A stretch of 16,665 nucleotides of DNA from Coemansia sp. RSA 1804 (lineage: Eukaryota > Kickxellomycota > Kickxellomycetes > Kickxellales > Kickxellaceae): NCBI GenBank assembly GCA_027578815.1, contig JANBTH010000475.1:1-16665 (forward strand). The letters run 5' to 3'. The notes beneath the pieces were generated by a model that saw nothing but the letters and a program-made list of their open reading frames with translations, searched no databases and was not told the origin of the DNA. Below are positions 1-6,784 of this stretch, piece after piece. Within the stretch, counting starts at the first letter, position 1. Every line of letters starts with the position of its first letter. The position numbers were made by a program, and so were the translations under genes.

Positions 1-154
1 AGCGGCTGTGCCCCACCCACATGCAGCCCAAGAAGAAAAACGCCTTCTCTCATCTAATCACAGTCTCCTAAAAAAAAAGCCCACTCCCATCATACACACA
101 TCCACAGGCTGTACTACGGCTGTGGGTTGCTGGACCCATGGAAGGAACACTTAC

Positions 155-503
155 CGCTTGCAACGGTGTTGCTGGCTGCAGCGCTCTCCGCAGAAGATGC
201 CGAGTGCGCTGCGGCCTTGCTGGCGTTAGCGTTAGCGTTGGCGCTGGCACTGGCGTTGGCTGCCTCGCTGGCGCGGATGGACGGCCCAACAACGGGGCAC
301 TCGGACGCCTTGGCCAGCAGTGCTGACTGCCCAGTGTGGCCTGGGCAGACACCGCAACGCGCCTGGTCGGCCGCCGAAGTCGACAGCGCACGCTGGCTGC
401 CGCTCGCCGGCAGCGCAGCAAGACCCTGCAGCACTGACATGCCAGTGCGTGCAAGATAGGGGCACGCCCTGGTAAAGACTGACATTGCCTTGGTTGGATC
501 CAT
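155..503 (-). CDS. HEM1: Probable 5-aminolevulinate synthase, N-terminal exon (partial, runs off left edge)
   Basis: 5-Aminolevulinate synthase condenses glycine and succinyl-CoA in the mitochondrial matrix, the first step of heme synthesis. Only the first exon is visible: 116 codons plus one base, ending at a good donor (GTAAGT, 154-149). The peptide begins MDPTKAMSVFTRACPYLART, Arg- and Ala-rich like a mitochondrial presequence, with RALSTSA near residue 38. It carries three Cys-Pro motifs: CPYL at residue 14, CPGH at 53 and CPVV at 69. Clustered CP motifs in a presequence are the heme-regulatory signature of this enzyme. An Ala/Asn/Ser linker (about residues 80-115) follows, as expected before the catalytic core. 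Reading through the donor hits a stop at 116-114, supporting splicing. The acceptor is uncertain; CACAG ending at 6 is one candidate. The start could instead be 578 (25 residues longer) or 485. The PLP-dependent core lies outside the window. Heme lyase (HCCS), which also has CP motifs, is the main alternative. Confidence 0.5.
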
Positions 504-875
504 CTGCTTGCTTGCTAGGTGCGGTGGATAGTCGCTTGGTTGATTTAGTGAATAAGTGCTCTGCGTGGCGGTTTGCAATTAAAAACGTGCTATATTTTTC
601 TGACGTTTGAGAGGAGAAAAAAGTAATATGGCAAGCAGAAAAGAAAGAAAGAAAAAAGATAAAGACCGGGGCGAAAGATTTGATGCGATGTGTCAAGCCG
701 AGATTTCCCCCTTTTTGCAATCAAAAATGAAGAAAAAACGCAGCAGAAAGAAGATAAAAATAAAAGCTGATTGCCACACAGAAACCTCGCAGCCAACCAG
801 GCTTGGAGCAATTTAGTGGCCTGTTTCCCTCCGCCAGCCTCCGAGATCAAAGCGAAATCCGCCGCTGCTGTTGCT
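504..875 (-). promoter_or_regulatory. Upstream region of the left-edge gene
   Basis: This stretch separates the left-edge gene from the 3' end of the LRR-like gene. On the minus strand it is strongly pyrimidine-rich (purine runs on the plus strand at about 608-665 and 725-765), which is typical of fungal leaders and promoters. A TATA-like AAAATATA (minus strand, about 590-600) lies roughly 90-100 nt upstream of the preferred start. No gene is seen. No specific regulator site is claimed. Confidence 0.35.
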
Positions 876-881
876 TTTATT
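876..881 (-). terminator. Polyadenylation signal AATAAA of the LRR-like gene
   Basis: The minus strand reads AATAAA here, about 37 nt past the TGA at 920-918, within an A-rich run. Position and sequence fit a poly(A) signal for the gene that ends at 918. Confidence 0.5.
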
Positions 882-917
882 TTTTTCATTTCCGAAGGTT
901 AGTTTACTAAGATCAAA

Positions 918-2477
918 TCAACAGACATTGAGCTCACCAAGTTGTTTCATGTTTTTGCGCATGAAATCATCAATATACTTCCACACGCTATCATCGCAAT
1001 TCTGTCCTTCTTCTGCTGCTAAGCTCATGTTACAGAGTTTCTGTGGAAGCAGGTCAGCATACGGTTCAATCTCTTTCTTCAGCCCTGACATGGAGACCTT
1101 GCCTTCACTGTCTTTTGCAAAGCTGATTTTTGCTACCTTCACATAAGATAGCATTGGCATGTGGGAAATTAGAGCCAAAAGATTGGAAAACGTAATCGGC
1201 TCATACATATCCAACGTATTGATTAACAGGCGGCTATCTAAAAGTTCAATTTCGTTAAAGCTAAGCGGTCTGTAAATAGTGCACTCAATTTTGTTTGCAA
1301 TATTAGGGTTGCCAATCAGGCTGTTGATAATAGAATCGTGTTCCAGATTGTTATCACCAATACCCTTATACAATGAGAATACGCGCACAAGTTCTTTAGT
1401 ATTGACATCTAAAAGTATAAAATCTACACGATATATGCCACTGATTTCTAACCGACGTAAACGTTTAGGAAGTTTTGCGTTTGATAGCATTGAAAACACC
1501 AATGGACTGAGCTTAATATCTAAGATTGATAACTTAGGTGCATTGATCGTATATGGGAATTGTTTGGATGGCCCAAAATACACATGCTTCCCCATCCCGC
1601 CTTTAAGCAAGAAGTAACTATCTGTATCAAGTTCCATTCTCTCAACATTGCGGAAATCAATATGTCCTGGTTTTTTCTTGGACTCAAATATCTTCCAATT
1701 GAAATCGTCATCAATGTCATGTAGCACCAAACCTCTTAGCTTGTCTGAGCGTATCCTTAAAGACTCTATCGCACACGCATCTTGACTAGTCAGCTTCAGT
1801 GATAAAAGATTTTTTGAAAAATGTTGTAGATACTCGATATTGTTGCTAAAGCACCGAACATAGTGCAGACGTGGGGAGAGCAGTCTTATAATCTCCCTTT
1901 GAAATACCATATTGATTTCCTCATACACCGAATCACTGCATCTTAGATAGCGCACATTTGGCATAAGCTTCACAAATTGTTTGGCATACTCATTTATGCT
2001 GTCTATCTCTGACTCTTCTTCTGCTTCTGTCAAGGTTTTTTCTACGCTTGAGGAGCGAACATTCAATACAAGATGTGTAAACTTCTTTAAAATAGACCTA
2101 ATTTCACTAAGAACTTCAACCACTTTGCATATATCCTGTGCTGGATTGTTATGAAAATTGATATCAATATATATAGACCCTGTACCTTTATTTCCAGAAG
2201 AAGTGTCTGCATCTTCATCGGGATAGCTGGTAACGACAAGTTTTGCGTTTAATTTAATGATTTTGCCGGATGGAAATACGCAACTATTTTCAATAGGCTC
2301 CTTGGCCGCAATGTATCCAAATGCAATGATATGTCCGGTATTCCAATTTGGCACAAACGAAGAATCTCGAAGTCTGCGCAAGCTTAAATCCACGTTCTTT
2401 CTGTGGATGTTGGCATTCTTTTTTGTGTTTGGTGCGGGACGAAAAGTACTCGACAAAAAGGGTTTTTTGAAACCCAT
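918..2477 (-). CDS. Hypothetical leucine-rich (F-box/LRR-like) protein, 519 aa, apparently lacking its N-terminal domain
   Basis: An uninterrupted reading frame of 519 codons starts at the ATG at 2477 (MGFKKPFLSS); a slightly longer frame would need a TTG start. No catalytic motif is visible. The protein has irregular leucine-rich segments such as LSPRLHYVRC, LLSLKLTSQ, KLSILDIKL and LRRLEISGIY, spaced like degenerate LRRs. The overall pattern, with a CVFP element near residue 65 followed by alternating strands and helices, resembles the large family of fast-evolving F-box/LRR-like proteins in Kickxellales fungi. Those typically start with an F-box; here the N-terminus is only a short basic stretch, so a domain or upstream exon seems to be missing. 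The gene is visibly richer in A/T than its neighbours. A TATATATATA run lies only 20 nt upstream of the ATG, unusually close. An F-box substrate-receptor role is possible for the family but cannot be claimed without the F-box. The CDS is fairly secure; the function is unknown. Confidence 0.7.
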   Translation of the reverse strand: MGFKKPFLSSTFRPAPNTKKNANIHRKNVDLSLRRLRDSSFVPNWNTGHIIAFGYIAAKEPIENSCVFPSGKIIKLNAKLVVTSYPDEDADTSSGNKGTGSIYIDINFHNNPAQDICKVVEVLSEIRSILKKFTHLVLNVRSSSVEKTLTEAEEESEIDSINEYAKQFVKLMPNVRYLRCSDSVYEEINMVFQREIIRLLSPRLHYVRCFSNNIEYLQHFSKNLLSLKLTSQDACAIESLRIRSDKLRGLVLHDIDDDFNWKIFESKKKPGHIDFRNVERMELDTDSYFLLKGGMGKHVYFGPSKQFPYTINAPKLSILDIKLSPLVFSMLSNAKLPKRLRRLEISGIYRVDFILLDVNTKELVRVFSLYKGIGDNNLEHDSIINSLIGNPNIANKIECTIYRPLSFNEIELLDSRLLINTLDMYEPITFSNLLALISHMPMLSYVKVAKISFAKDSEGKVSMSGLKKEIEPYADLLPQKLCNMSLAAEEGQNCDDSVWKYIDDFMRKNMKQLGELNVC

Positions 2478-3098
2478 TTTCAAAGCAAGATAAAACTATA
2501 TATATAGCAAAATAAAAACTAACACAGAACAGTTAATAAGAAATGGCAAACAAGGGCATGAAAAGGAAATAAAAAAGAAATCAATATATAAAACAAGTGG
2601 AATGCTTGGTGGTTTTCAATTTTTATGTAATTGGATTTTTCCATTTTCATATTAAAAATGAAACAAGTGATTAATATTGGTAGGTAGGTGTTTTCCGATA
2701 TCCATTCTACAAACAGCGCCATATTTTAGAGATTCAAAGACTAAGCAGCAATAAAAAGTAATAGGATACGAAGTATATGACTGCCGCAATATGCAATATG
2801 CAAACTAGACTTTAGGTCTACCGTGCTGTAAAATGAGTTTGTAATGTAATGTGTATATGGTTTTACGTTGTGTTCAGAGCTAGAAGAGGATCTAGGACTA
2901 ACGTTTTATTTTGGTGGTTTGGAATGAAACCTCAGCAAGAGATGTTGACAAAAGACGGATGAATGCTATTGAGGGTGCATCCACTGTAAACCAAAGCGCA
3001 GAAACTAAGGTTTCTAGGGTTGAGCCCTGGACTCATAATTCAGGATCTAATCTTCTCCATAAAAAATAACAAGCAATGAAGAAATAAAAAAACACTCT
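2478..3098. other. AT-rich intergenic region, no gene seen
   Basis: About 620 bases between the LRR-like gene (promoter side) and the 3' end of CHMP1. It is AT-rich with short simple repeats: TATATATATA at 2497-2506, and repeated short elements around 2790-2805 and 2845-2865. A 67-codon ATG-started minus-strand frame at 2519-2722 is hydrophobic and matches nothing I know. A tRNA-like hairpin near 3027-3043 fails as a tRNA. It presumably holds the LRR-gene promoter and the CHMP1 3' UTR. Confidence 0.4.
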
Positions 3099-3980
3099 CT
3101 ACTCGCTCTCCTTTTTCGGCGTGGCCGGTTCCAGCGAGTTGCGAAGACGGGCAAGACGTTCTGTGAGCTCCTCATCCTCCTTGGGAAGCTCCTCGGGGGC
3201 ATTTATCACATCCAGTTCCTGGTTCAGCTCCAGTCCGGCCTCATCAGCAACCTGCTGCATCAGTGTCTCAATTTCGTCCTGAGGCGTAGACAGCGTTGTC
3301 GTGTCCTCAATTGTCCCCTCCAGATACTCGGTCTGCACATCCAGATCCTCAAACTGCGATTCGAACTTCCCCATGATATTCGAAATGGTCTCCAGGTTCA
3401 TCGACTCCATCGCCTTGTCCATGCCGCGCACCACGTTGGCCATAGATCCTGTGATCCGGTGCATTGTGGCTGCTGTCTGTACGCGCCCTGCAACCGCGTC
3501 CACCCGCGACGACAGCTTGGCCAGGTTGACTCCTTCTCTCCGCTTGCGAATCGCATTCGATGCGTATATGCGCGCAATGTCGTGGTTTTTGTTCTGTATG
3601 GCCTTCTTCAGCCGCGCCAGCTCGGCCTTTTCCTCCCTTGTGCACCGCTTCGACTGCCGGTTAAGCGCCTTTGCTGTAAACTACACCACAAACCAGACCT
3701 CACGCATAGGTCTGTTTCAGCCTTGGGCAATAAAAGAAACACCTGCGGTGTGCTCCATGTTGGCATAGACTGCCACCTCATGCTGTTACTTACCTTGAGT
3801 TGAAAGAGAGTTCCTACAAGTGCCAGAAACGGCCAAATGCCAAGGCCGGCAGAAAAAGAGCTTTACAACCAAAGACAGATTAGAAGACTTGCTGCTTTTT
3901 GCCAATGTCACCAAAAATGATAGCGCTCCAATTAGGTACCCCAAATTAAGCGCATCGACCACTGCTAACATACCCTCCAT
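3099..3980 (-). CDS. DID2: CHMP1/Did2, ESCRT-III-associated protein (202 aa, three exons)
   Basis: CHMP1/Did2 is an ESCRT-III accessory subunit on endosomes that recruits Vps4 and Ist1 for filament disassembly during multivesicular-body sorting. Coding exons are 3974-3980 (ATGGAGG, 7 nt), 3794-3813 (20 nt) and 3099-3680. Intron 1 is 3814-3973 (GTATGT...TAG) and intron 2 is 3681-3793 (GTAAGT...TAG). The joined start reads MEG-TLFQLK-FTAK, matching the family N-terminus TLFQLKFTxK. Further matches are NHDIARIYASNAIRK (residues 41-55), SSRVDAVAGRVQTA (67-79) and GKFESQFEDLD (113-123). The total of 609 coding nt stays in frame, and 202 residues suits a family of about 200. An MIM1 motif (D178, L181, R184, L185, L188, R189) binds the Vps4 MIT domain. 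Unusually, 12 residues follow N190, where homologs normally stop. Without the two tiny exons the frame would have no ATG at a sensible place. The neighbouring genes are functionally unrelated. Confidence 0.95.
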
Positions 3981-4239
3981 TGATGCGGAATAGCTAATGT
4001 TTGAGCAAAGAAAGAAGAATAAGGAAAGAATTTGGAACACACAAAAGAAGAGTAATTAATATAAAATGGCTAGGGATGGAAAAGAGCAAATGCATTAGCC
4101 CTGCCCGAATAAGTGTGTGGAGATGGAGCGTTTTCTCTCTCCCAGCAGAAATCCCCCACGCATTGTTGTGACCAGTGCCAAGCAAATCACGAGCCGTGAG
4201 CCGCAAGTTACTCAGCGTTTAAGCTGGGGTATCCAGAAC

Positions 4240-4749
4240 TCAGAGCTTGGCCAGCACGGCAGGTGCTCCCGACACGCTCACGCCAGGCGCCGGCTCGATG
4301 CCAACATAGATGACCTTGAGGTCGTCTATGATAAGTGCAAAGCGTGCCAGGCGTATGGGACCCATACGACGCGCCGAGCCGTCGTTGACAAGCCCCAGCG
4401 CCGACCCAAGCTCACCATTGGCATCGCTGAGCATCAGGATATCGTCCTTGACGCTGTAGGACTTTCCCCAGGCATGCATCACAAACTGGTCGTTGGACGC
4501 AACACAAGCAACAATGTCGGCGCCCTTGCTCTTCATGTCGCCCGCAAGCCGCACATACCCCGGCATATGCTCCTCCGAGCACGTAGGAGTGAAGGCGCCA
4601 GGGACCGCAAACAGAACTACCTTCTTTCCCCGGAACGCCTCGTGCGTCTTCAGCTGCTGTGGCAGTCCGCACGCTTCTGGGTTCTTGGCATCGTATGGCA
4701 CGTACGTCAGAACTGTGTCTGGAAAGATGTCACCGATCTTGATAGCCAT
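4240..4749 (-). CDS. PMP20: Prx5-type peroxiredoxin (Ahp1/PMP20 family) with PTS1-like C-terminus
   Basis: This is a thiol peroxidase that reduces H2O2 and alkyl hydroperoxides. It is a single-exon gene of 169 codons from the ATG at 4749, a normal length for the family (about 160-180). The peroxidatic cysteine C57 sits in the signature VPGAFTPTCSEEHMPGY. C27 (ACGLPQ) aligns with the resolving cysteine of yeast Ahp1 (SCKMPQ), suggesting a two-Cys mechanism; C82 is a third cysteine. Other family landmarks are NDQFVMHAWGK (86-96), the strand with SDANGELGSALGL (108-120) and RRMGPIRLARFALIIDD (127-143). The last three residues, AKL, fit the peroxisomal PTS1 consensus, as in the yeast peroxisomal PMP20 proteins, so peroxisomal targeting is inferred but unproven. 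It is transcribed away from IWS1 across a shared 494-bp promoter. No sign of damage. Confidence 0.96.
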   Translation of the reverse strand: MAIKIGDIFPDTVLTYVPYDAKNPEACGLPQQLKTHEAFRGKKVVLFAVPGAFTPTCSEEHMPGYVRLAGDMKSKGADIVACVASNDQFVMHAWGKSYSVKDDILMLSDANGELGSALGLVNDGSARRMGPIRLARFALIIDDLKVIYVGIEPAPGVSVSGAPAVLAKL

Positions 4750-5243
4750 GTCGACTGCTGTGTACTGTACCCGTTCTAATCGGAGATGGCGTCAACCAGA
4801 TGCTGTTTGTGCTGAAACTAGGAGAAAAGAGTGAAAGAAGAGGAAGAATACAAAATGCGATATGAAGAAGAAACACTGATGGAAGGGCATTGAACGGAGT
4901 TTTTTTTCTCACATGCAATATAAAAATTGCCGCTTCTGTGTGAAGGCGGTTGGTTTTTCTGGCGGTTTTCTCTGGCCTAATGCACGTGCCAATACCATCA
5001 TCACCAGGGATTAGTTTAAGGCTTGTAATCAGATCAAACTGGTTGCCATTTTTGATGTTGCTCTCTTTGCTTGCTTGCCTTTTCGCCAGAACCTTTGTTT
5101 CTCTCTCTTTCGTGGTTTTCCTTGTAATAGTAATATTCATTTATCTAGGTTTGTTTGCTTCCCATTCCCCTCTTGGTGCTCATTCGATTCTAGGTCCACC
5201 TTTTTTTCTTTATTATTATCCACCACACGCGTCAGCAACCGCA
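4750..5243. promoter_or_regulatory. Shared divergent promoter of peroxiredoxin and IWS1, with CACGTG-CCAAT composite
   Basis: The 494 bp between the two divergent start codons holds an E-box CACGTG (4983-4988) directly abutting a CCAAT pentamer (4989-4993), near the middle of the region. CACGTG is bound by bHLH factors such as Cbf1, Pho4 and USF-like proteins, and CCAAT by the HAP/NF-Y complex. A stress-element-like CCCCT lies at 5167-5171. The IWS1 leader is T/C-rich (5200-5220). Plus-strand frames that extend IWS1 into this region are hydrophobic, T-driven translations and are not coding. Factor binding is inference. Confidence 0.45.
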
Positions 5244-6398
5244 ATGTCTGCAGAAGACGGACAGCTCCGGCTCGAGGACACGCTTGATAACACTGCTAAC
5301 AGCGAAAGCGGTGAACTTGGAGATCTGTTTGGCGGCAACAGCAGCGATACTGGACATATTAGCGAAGACGCTGTACAAGACATTGATGGTTCTACTACCA
5401 AAGAACCAGCAACCGGAATTGCTGCAATGCCCAAAATCCCCAAACGGGGTCAATTTGGTTCTGCTGGCTCCGAGAAACAAGAACTGGTTGGGACAAACCC
5501 AGCAGATCACGAGGAATATGACGAAGAGGCAGCACAAACAGCAATGGATGATGCTGAAGGTCAGCTTCAGCAACTAGACCCCAAGCAGGCAGAAATCGAC
5601 GCCATTAATAAAAAGATTGACGCCGCCCTGAAATCTGGCCGCTCCCGCAGACGCAAGCGCACAGATGAAGACGATGCAGCAATTGATGAGCTCATTATGG
5701 ACTTGCGGAAGCGCATGCGGGATGCTGCCTACCGCGACATTGACGACAACAAGGACCGTTTGCCGGCTATACACAAGCTTTCGATGCTTTCAGAGGTTAT
5801 CGTGGAGCTGGGAAAGACGCAGCTATACGAGGTCTTTCTTGAAAACAACATTGTGGATTCAATCCGACTCTGGCTTGAGCCCTTGGACGATGGCAGTTTG
5901 CCAAATCTCGATGTCCAGAACGCGATGCTGGAAATTCTCAAAAAGCTTCCTATCCGTCGAGACCATCTGCGCGAAAGCGGGATTGGGAAGATTATCCTGT
6001 TTATGAGCAGATGCCCACGCATTCCCGAACAAAACCGCCGCACCTGCGAGCGGTTTGTGCAGCAGTGGTCACGCATGGTTCTGCGCCTGAGCTCCGACTA
6101 CCGCGACCGGAGAGTCAAAGAGGCTACTGTGAATCTGGACCACCGTCGCCACACTGCTCGTCGTCCAGCTGCGGCAAATGAGTCGGCACTGACCCCCGGG
6201 CGCATAAGAATAGAGAGCGGAACAGGAAAGAACGGCGAGCGCTCATCAGCATATATTCCCCAGCGTGTTGCGGGAGACTACAACGTCATGCCGGTGTCAT
6301 CGATTTCGCTGACTCCCAACCAGCAGCGGAGCAGTGGCCGTAGTGCCGCCGACAGATTCAAAAAGCTTAGACAAGCCATGAGCAAAAGCACTCAGTAA
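5244..6398 (+). CDS. IWS1: Transcription elongation factor Iws1/Spn1 (384 aa)
   Basis: Iws1/Spn1 is a nuclear RNA polymerase II elongation factor that binds Spt6 and histones and affects chromatin, mRNA processing and export. The single exon from the ATG at 5244 gives 384 residues, close to yeast Spn1 (410). Residues 1-140 are acidic and disordered, with an early GDLFGGN element (about 26-32) reminiscent of TFIIS-N-domain-interacting motifs. The conserved core (about 148-290) is a TFIIS N-terminal-like domain: LRKRMRDAAYRD, LPAIHKLSMLSEV, WLEPLDDGSLP, SGIGKIILFMSRCP and QQWSRMVLRLSSDYRDR. The C-terminal tail is basic, with YNVMPVSS and a terminal DRFKKLRQAM, like the nucleic-acid and histone-binding tails of homologs. 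A basic run SRRRKR (134-139) is a candidate NLS. In-frame codons upstream of 5244 have no family similarity, so this start is preferred. Confidence 0.96.
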   Translation: MSAEDGQLRLEDTLDNTANSESGELGDLFGGNSSDTGHISEDAVQDIDGSTTKEPATGIAAMPKIPKRGQFGSAGSEKQELVGTNPADHEEYDEEAAQTAMDDAEGQLQQLDPKQAEIDAINKKIDAALKSGRSRRRKRTDEDDAAIDELIMDLRKRMRDAAYRDIDDNKDRLPAIHKLSMLSEVIVELGKTQLYEVFLENNIVDSIRLWLEPLDDGSLPNLDVQNAMLEILKKLPIRRDHLRESGIGKIILFMSRCPRIPEQNRRTCERFVQQWSRMVLRLSSDYRDRRVKEATVNLDHRRHTARRPAAANESALTPGRIRIESGTGKNGERSSAYIPQRVAGDYNVMPVSSISLTPNQQRSSGRSAADRFKKLRQAMSKSTQ

Positions 6399-6784
6399 AT
6401 CGCTTGGCGGTCTCTTTTTACAGGAAATGCCAAAAATAGCATGAAGAGTGGCTTTTTGGAGATTCTCTAATTTGCGTATATCGTCGTTTGTTTAACATAG
6501 CCTTCATAACCTTCATAACATCGTTTCCTCTCCTTCTCTGTGGGTTTCCATCCAAGACATGGCTTGTTCCGGCTTCTTAAATTACTGGTGTCGATCATTC
6601 ATATATCAACTGTTTGTCAACACCAACAATGGCCAGCCAGATGCCTTGTGTGGTAGCTTTCACATCCACTGCAACAGATAAAATACTTTATTAGAAACAT
6701 ACAATAGACAAACCAATTTATACAAAACATGCTACAGAAGGAAAAAGGAGAAAAAAGACCATGGTCTTTAGCGTGCATTGCAGG
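6399..6784. other. Convergent 3' region between IWS1 and the 431-aa gene
   Basis: The 386 bases lie between two convergent stop codons and should hold both 3' UTRs. A 9-nt tandem duplication CTTCATAAC occurs at 6502-6519. The stretch at 6675-6730 is A/T-rich, but neither strand has a clear AATAAA. No gene is seen. Confidence 0.4.

Noticed and set aside
2519..2722. 67-codon minus-strand ATG frame upstream of the LRR-like gene, considered as the missing N-terminal exon
   Set aside because: Hydrophobic AT-rich translation with no F-box features and no convincing donor/acceptor pair to the downstream frame.
3012..3060. tRNA-Met-like anticodon arm: CTGGA, loop CTCATAA, TTCAG
   Set aside because: The 5-bp stem and CAT anticodon loop look right, but there is no T-arm with a GTTCRA loop and the 5' and 3' ends cannot pair as an acceptor stem.
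3786..4040. 84-codon minus-strand frame with a hydrophobic start
   Set aside because: It spans CHMP1 intron 1 and both micro-exons in the wrong frame.
4117..4779. 220-codon plus-strand frame
   Set aside because: Antisense shadow of the peroxiredoxin gene, whose catalytic motif is unmistakable on the minus strand.
4950..5243. 98-codon in-frame extension upstream of IWS1 with a hydrophobic sequence
   Set aside because: This is translation of a T-rich leader and promoter; Iws1 is a nuclear protein with an acidic N-terminus, and the ATG at 5244 gives the expected form.
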